A stretch of DNA of 8,407 nucleotides from NCBI GenBank assembly GCA_017540385.1, contig JAFYBD010000300.1, forward strand, positions 1-8,407, written 5' to 3'. Below, in pieces: positions 6,071 to 8,407 of the stretch. This DNA comes from Lentisphaeria bacterium. GTDB taxonomy: Bacteria; Verrucomicrobiota; Lentisphaeria; Victivallales; UBA1829. The notes beneath the pieces were generated by a model. The model saw only the letters and a program-made list of their open reading frames with translations. It searched no databases and was not told the DNA's origin. Positions within the stretch are counted from its first letter, which is position 1. Every line of letters starts with the position of its first letter. The position numbers and the translations under genes are program-made.

Positions 6071-6889
6071 TCAGCCCTGCCATCCGTAGAATACAGTGAA
6101 CATTTTCGCGAGGAACGTATCCGCGAGCACGATGAAGAGGATGCTGATGACCACGGCCGAGGTCGTGGAGCGTCCGACTGCGATCGCGTCGTTCCCGGTG
6201 CGGAATCCGCGCCAGCAGCCGACGGTGGTGATGATGCCGGCGAAGACGAAGCTCTTCAGGATGCCTTCGAAGAAATACTTGACCGCCACGCCCTGCCGCG
6301 TGAGCCGCAGGAAGACGTCGAGCGGCATGCCGATCTCGGAGCTCAGCACCAGGTAGCCGCCCGCACAGCCCACGCAGTCGCCGATGACGGTCAGGAGCGG
6401 CAGCATCAGCAGCATCGCCCACATCTTCGGGACCACCAGGAACCGCGCGGGACGGATGCCCATGGTCCTGAGCGCGTCGAGCTCTTCGGATATCTTCATG
6501 GTGCCGATTTCGGCCGCGAACGCCGATCCGTTCCGTCCGGTGGCCACGATGGCGACCATCAGGGGGCCGAGTTCGCGCAGGATCGTGCAGCCGATCACCA
6601 TCGGCAGGAAATTGTCCGCGCCGTATTTGTGCGACTGCACTTCGGCCTGATACGCCAGCACCACGCCCATCAGCGCGTTGATCATGATCGTGATCGGCAG
6701 ACCGTCCGGGCCGCAGTTGTTCATGTAGAACAGGAAATCTTTCCAGCGGAGGCGTTTCGGGTGCAGGATGCACTCCCAAATGGCGGCGGCCATATCGCCC
6801 AGGAACGCGATGAGGGACACGGTCTCCTCTTTCAGCTGGTAGATCGTCTCGCCGCAATGGATCAGTCTGTCAACCAGTTTCTTTATCAT
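6071..6889 (-). CDS. mlaE: MlaE-like ABC transporter permease
   Basis: This is the membrane subunit of the Mla phospholipid transporter. The protein is 272 aa, with about five hydrophobic segments near residues 62-82, 93-118, 150-182, 207-225 and 243-262. The family signature lies at 105-140: RELGPLMVAIVATGRNGS, then AAEIGTM and ISEELDAL. The second conserved block, VGRSTTSAVV (238-247), is present. It has no STAS domain. ATG 6889 is the first start after an in-frame TAA four codons upstream. No good Shine-Dalgarno precedes it. It lies 85 bp after the NYN/cold-shock gene, and the gap has a GC hairpin without a T-run and no clear promoter. It forms the transporter with MlaF and MlaD. Confidence 0.96.
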   Translation of the reverse strand: MIKKLVDRLIHCGETIYQLKEETVSLIAFLGDMAAAIWECILHPKRLRWKDFLFYMNNCGPDGLPITIMINALMGVVLAYQAEVQSHKYGADNFLPMVIGCTILRELGPLMVAIVATGRNGSAFAAEIGTMKISEELDALRTMGIRPARFLVVPKMWAMLLMLPLLTVIGDCVGCAGGYLVLSSEIGMPLDVFLRLTRQGVAVKYFFEGILKSFVFAGIITTVGCWRGFRTGNDAIAVGRSTTSAVVISILFIVLADTFLAKMFTVFYGWQG

Positions 6890-6974
6890 GCTTTGTGCTT
6901 ATCTGCTGTCGGGTTGAGGGTTCGCCGGGGCCCTGCCGGCTATCATCGGTCCCGGCGCGGAGGCTGTCCCCGGT

Positions 6975-7976
6975 TCAGGCGTTCTCGTCTCCCGTCGGCG
7001 CGAGGTCGCCGTCGTCGTCATCGTATCCGTCGGCGTCCGATCCGGAGAGCCGGACGACCCTGCGGGCACATTCGCCGCGGTCGTTGGAGCCGATCTCGAA
7101 CTCGACCTTATCGCCGATCACGAGCTCGTCGAAATTGCAGTTCTCGAGGTCTTCCCAGAGGAAGAAGAAATCGTGGTCGCCCTTTTCGGGCGTGATGAAT
7201 CCGTATCCGCTCTTCAGCTGGACCACGGTGCCGAGACGGCGTTCCGGCGTGACGCCGTCGCATTCCTCGTAGTCCTCGTAGTCCTCCTCTTCCTCCTGCG
7301 CGCCTTCGGAGCCGCTGTAGCCCGCGCCGGGGCCGCCGGACACGAAGAGCGCGTCGATCTTGTCCTGCGAATAGAGCTGCTTGTTGATGACGTCCTGCAT
7401 CCAGATGCCGTAGGTGGCTTCGGCCATGAGGCGGCCGGAAGTCATGGTCTGGCGGTGGCCGCCGTTGTCGTCCTCGTAGGAGTATTCCCAGCCGATGACC
7501 ATCACGCGGGCGCCGAGCGAATTGAGCTTGCGGACCAGCGGCACGTAGTCGCCGTCGCAGGCCACCAGCACGACCACGTCGAATCCGATGTGGACCATCT
7601 GTTCGTAGGCTTCGAGCGCGAGGGAGATGTTCGCGCCCTTTTCGGAGCCGTGGCTCACGGGCAGGAAATGCGCGACCACGCCTTCGCGGGTCAGCACGTC
7701 GTCGAAATTGCGTTCGGAGAAGAGCAGATGGCGGAGATTCGCCTCGGACGCGGTGAGGCGGCCGCGGAAATAATGGCTGTCGACGATGCGGCAGAGATTT
7801 TCGCTCACATGCTCGCGTTCGGCGACCATGGTGCGGATGAGGCTGTGGAGACCGGGCACGCTGATGCGGCTTTTGCGGGGATGCCCGTGGTAGTAATAGT
7901 TGCTGACGTGGTAGAAATAGTTGCCGTCGTAGAAGATGCCGATTCTGAGCAGCTTCGAGTCGTTGTTTGCGTTCAT
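6975..7976 (-). CDS. NYN-domain (LabA/DUF88-type) protein fused to a cold-shock domain
   Basis: The protein is 333 aa with two parts. Residues about 10-205 are a NYN domain, a PIN-like RNase fold of the LabA/DUF88 group: IGIFYDGNYFY (12-22), KGANISLALEAY (113-124) and VVLVACDGDYVPLVRKL (135-151). After a Gly-rich and strongly acidic linker (213-240, with four consecutive Glu), residues about 248-310 form a cold-shock/S1-like OB fold, with RNP1-like KSGYGFI (255-261) and an RNP2-like strand DFFFLWEDL (269-277). The C-terminus (311-333) is acidic. The layout suggests an RNA-binding module that delivers RNA to a nuclease-like domain; this is inferred. ATG 7976 has AAAGGA (7985-7990) 8 bases upstream. 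It is the first gene of the run leading to mlaE, with no obvious functional tie to lipid transport. Confidence 0.92.
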   Translation of the reverse strand: MNANNDSKLLRIGIFYDGNYFYHVSNYYYHGHPRKSRISVPGLHSLIRTMVAEREHVSENLCRIVDSHYFRGRLTASEANLRHLLFSERNFDDVLTREGVVAHFLPVSHGSEKGANISLALEAYEQMVHIGFDVVVLVACDGDYVPLVRKLNSLGARVMVIGWEYSYEDDNGGHRQTMTSGRLMAEATYGIWMQDVINKQLYSQDKIDALFVSGGPGAGYSGSEGAQEEEEDYEDYEECDGVTPERRLGTVVQLKSGYGFITPEKGDHDFFFLWEDLENCNFDELVIGDKVEFEIGSNDRGECARRVVRLSGSDADGYDDDDGDLAPTGDENA

Positions 7977-8029
7977 GGTCTTGGTCCTTTCTGTGGTGCG
8001 TTGAGTTCTGTTTGCGGGTTATTATCCTG

Positions 8030-8055
8030 AAATCGTTTCAACGAGGAAACGATTT
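8030..8055. promoter_or_regulatory. Perfect 10-bp inverted repeat, operator or 5'-UTR hairpin
   Basis: AAATCGTTTC (8030-8039) and GAAACGATTT (8046-8055) are perfect inverted copies separated by 6 bases. The predicted transcription start of the NYN/mla cluster (about 8055) falls at the right edge. The element is thus either an operator over +1 to +26 or a hairpin at the mRNA 5' end. The half-sites resemble short AAACG/CGTTT operator motifs of LacI-type regulators, but no regulator gene is present. Confidence 0.6.
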
Positions 8056-8061
8056 AACCTT

Positions 8062-8070
8062 AAGATAGCA
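8062..8070 (-). promoter_or_regulatory. Candidate extended -10 promoter of the NYN/mla cluster
   Basis: The minus strand reads TGC then TATCTT (-10 at 8062-8067, TG at 8069-8070). This is an extended -10 with 4 of 6 matches. The -35 region at 17 bp (CTGGAA, 8085-8090) is weak, which an extended -10 can tolerate. T/A-tracts lie upstream (8074-8149). The predicted leader is about 80 nt. Alternative boxes, such as TTGAAA (8077-8082) with TTAAAT (8052-8057) at 19 bp, are no better. Confidence 0.4.
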
Positions 8071-8073
8071 CGC

Positions 8074-8149
8074 TTTTTTCAAAATTCCAGTGTTTTTTTG
8101 AAAAAGCGCGTCGATATCCGGCGTTTGTTTTTGTTTTTTATCTTTTTTT
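8074..8149. other. AT-rich segment with spaced A/T-tracts
   Basis: T-runs lie at 8074-8079, 8093-8099, 8128-8132, 8134-8139 and 8143-8149, in a window that is otherwise GC-rich. Most centres are multiples of about 10 bp apart (8076.5, 8096, 8136.5, 8146). This pattern can give intrinsic curvature or act as an UP element for the minus-strand promoter. A weak stem (8109-8114 with 8120-8125) precedes the T-runs on the plus strand, but no plus-strand gene lies upstream, so I do not call a terminator. Confidence 0.4.
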
Positions 8150-8239
8150 ACAACTCATTCTGCGATATTCGCTAACATCCGGACGGCGCAAGCCGGCAAT
8201 TGTCAGTCCGCCTGCGCCCGGAAATCGTAAAAACGTCCG

Positions 8240-8407
8240 TCACCAGCGGCCGGAGGCTCCTCCGCCGCCTCGCCCGCCGCTTCGCCCGCCGCTTCGCGAT
8301 GCGGCCAGCAGGAGCTTGAAGAAGAGCTTGGCGACCACGATCATGACGATCAGGCCGATGGATTTCTTCACGTCAGGATGGATCATGATGAGCGCCGTAA
8401 TCATGGC
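8240..8407 (-). CDS. C-terminal fragment of a TPM-domain (YgcG-like) membrane protein, cut by the window edge
   Basis: An open minus-strand frame runs from the window edge to TGA at 8240-8242, giving 55 residues. A hydrophobic helix (about residues 17-36 of the fragment, IGLIVMIVVAKLFFKLLLAA) is followed by a Gly/Arg/Ser tail with SGGR repeats and the end GGASGRW. TPM-domain proteins of the YgcG type typically end in one membrane helix and a Gly-rich tail closing with GGASG-x-W. The catalytic or binding part lies outside the window, so function cannot be assigned. Two tandem 12-bp units (8271-8282 and 8283-8294) encode the SGGR repeats. The stop is 263 bp upstream of the NYN gene; no clear terminator separates them. 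Confidence 0.65.
   Translation of the reverse strand, partial: AMITALIMIHPDVKKSIGLIVMIVVAKLFFKLLLAASRSGGRSGGRGGGGASGRW

Noticed and set aside
6921..6938. GC-rich inverted repeat between the NYN gene and mlaE, considered as a terminator that would split the operon.
   Set aside because: The stem is not followed by a T-run on the minus strand, and no promoter is visible between it and mlaE.
5333..7195. Plus-strand open frame of 620 codons antisense to mlaF, mlaE and part of the NYN gene.
   Set aside because: Its composition is rich in His, Asp, Arg and Gly with no recognisable domain, and it crosses three well-supported genes. It is a codon-bias shadow.
8179..8221. Imperfect inverted repeat (CCGG and GCGCA arms) downstream of the TPM-like fragment, considered as its terminator.
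   Set aside because: There is no T-run after it on either strand and the arms are offset by bulges, so termination is unsupported.

Overview
The window is about 60% GC and comes from a diderm (Gram-negative type) bacterium. The evidence for that is a complete MlaE-MlaF-MlaD lipid transporter, a consensus-like sigma-70 promoter, Shine-Dalgarno sites and intrinsic terminators. My guess at lineage is the PVC group (Lentisphaerota or a relative), from the combination of an Mla locus without mlaC or mlaB, an orphan cytosolic TPR protein and a NYN/cold-shock fusion. This is an impression, not something the sequence proves. I see no transposase, recombinase gene, CRISPR array or phage structural gene.

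Left part (1-1992). A tRNA-Arg(CCG) gene on the minus strand (143-219) is a complete transcription unit, with its own promoter (271-300) and a hairpin terminator (89-130). Beyond the terminator lie 11-bp tandem repeats (44-74). Next comes mnmE, also on the minus strand (443-1852). It has a GTG start, a near-consensus promoter (1941-1969) and a terminator-like hairpin downstream (323-356). The roughly 140-bp gap to the next gene is divergent, and the mnmE promoter lies inside the leader of that gene.

Middle (1993-3574). A plus-strand gene encodes a 459-aa soluble TPR-repeat protein of unknown role and is followed by a strong terminator. That terminator and the minus-strand terminator of the right-hand operon sit about 40 bp apart, which insulates the convergent units.

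Right part (3507-8067). There are five minus-strand genes, in transcription order: a NYN-nuclease/cold-shock fusion, mlaE, mlaF, mlaD and a four-cysteine flavodoxin-fold protein. Gaps are 85, 3, 27 and 63 bp, and I see no internal terminator, so one operon is plausible. MlaE (permease), MlaF (ATPase) and MlaD (MCE-domain substrate channel) would form an inner-membrane phospholipid transport complex. The two outer genes have no known link to it. A candidate extended -10 promoter lies upstream of the operon, and a perfect 10-bp inverted repeat sits at its predicted start site.

The right edge (8240-8407) holds the last 55 codons of another minus-strand gene. Its membrane helix and Gly-rich tail ending GGASGRW resemble TPM-domain (YgcG-like) proteins.

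Nothing here is clearly a new system. The items most worth a second look are the NYN/cold-shock fusion with an altered acidic site, the inverted repeat at its promoter, and the repeats beside the tRNA gene.
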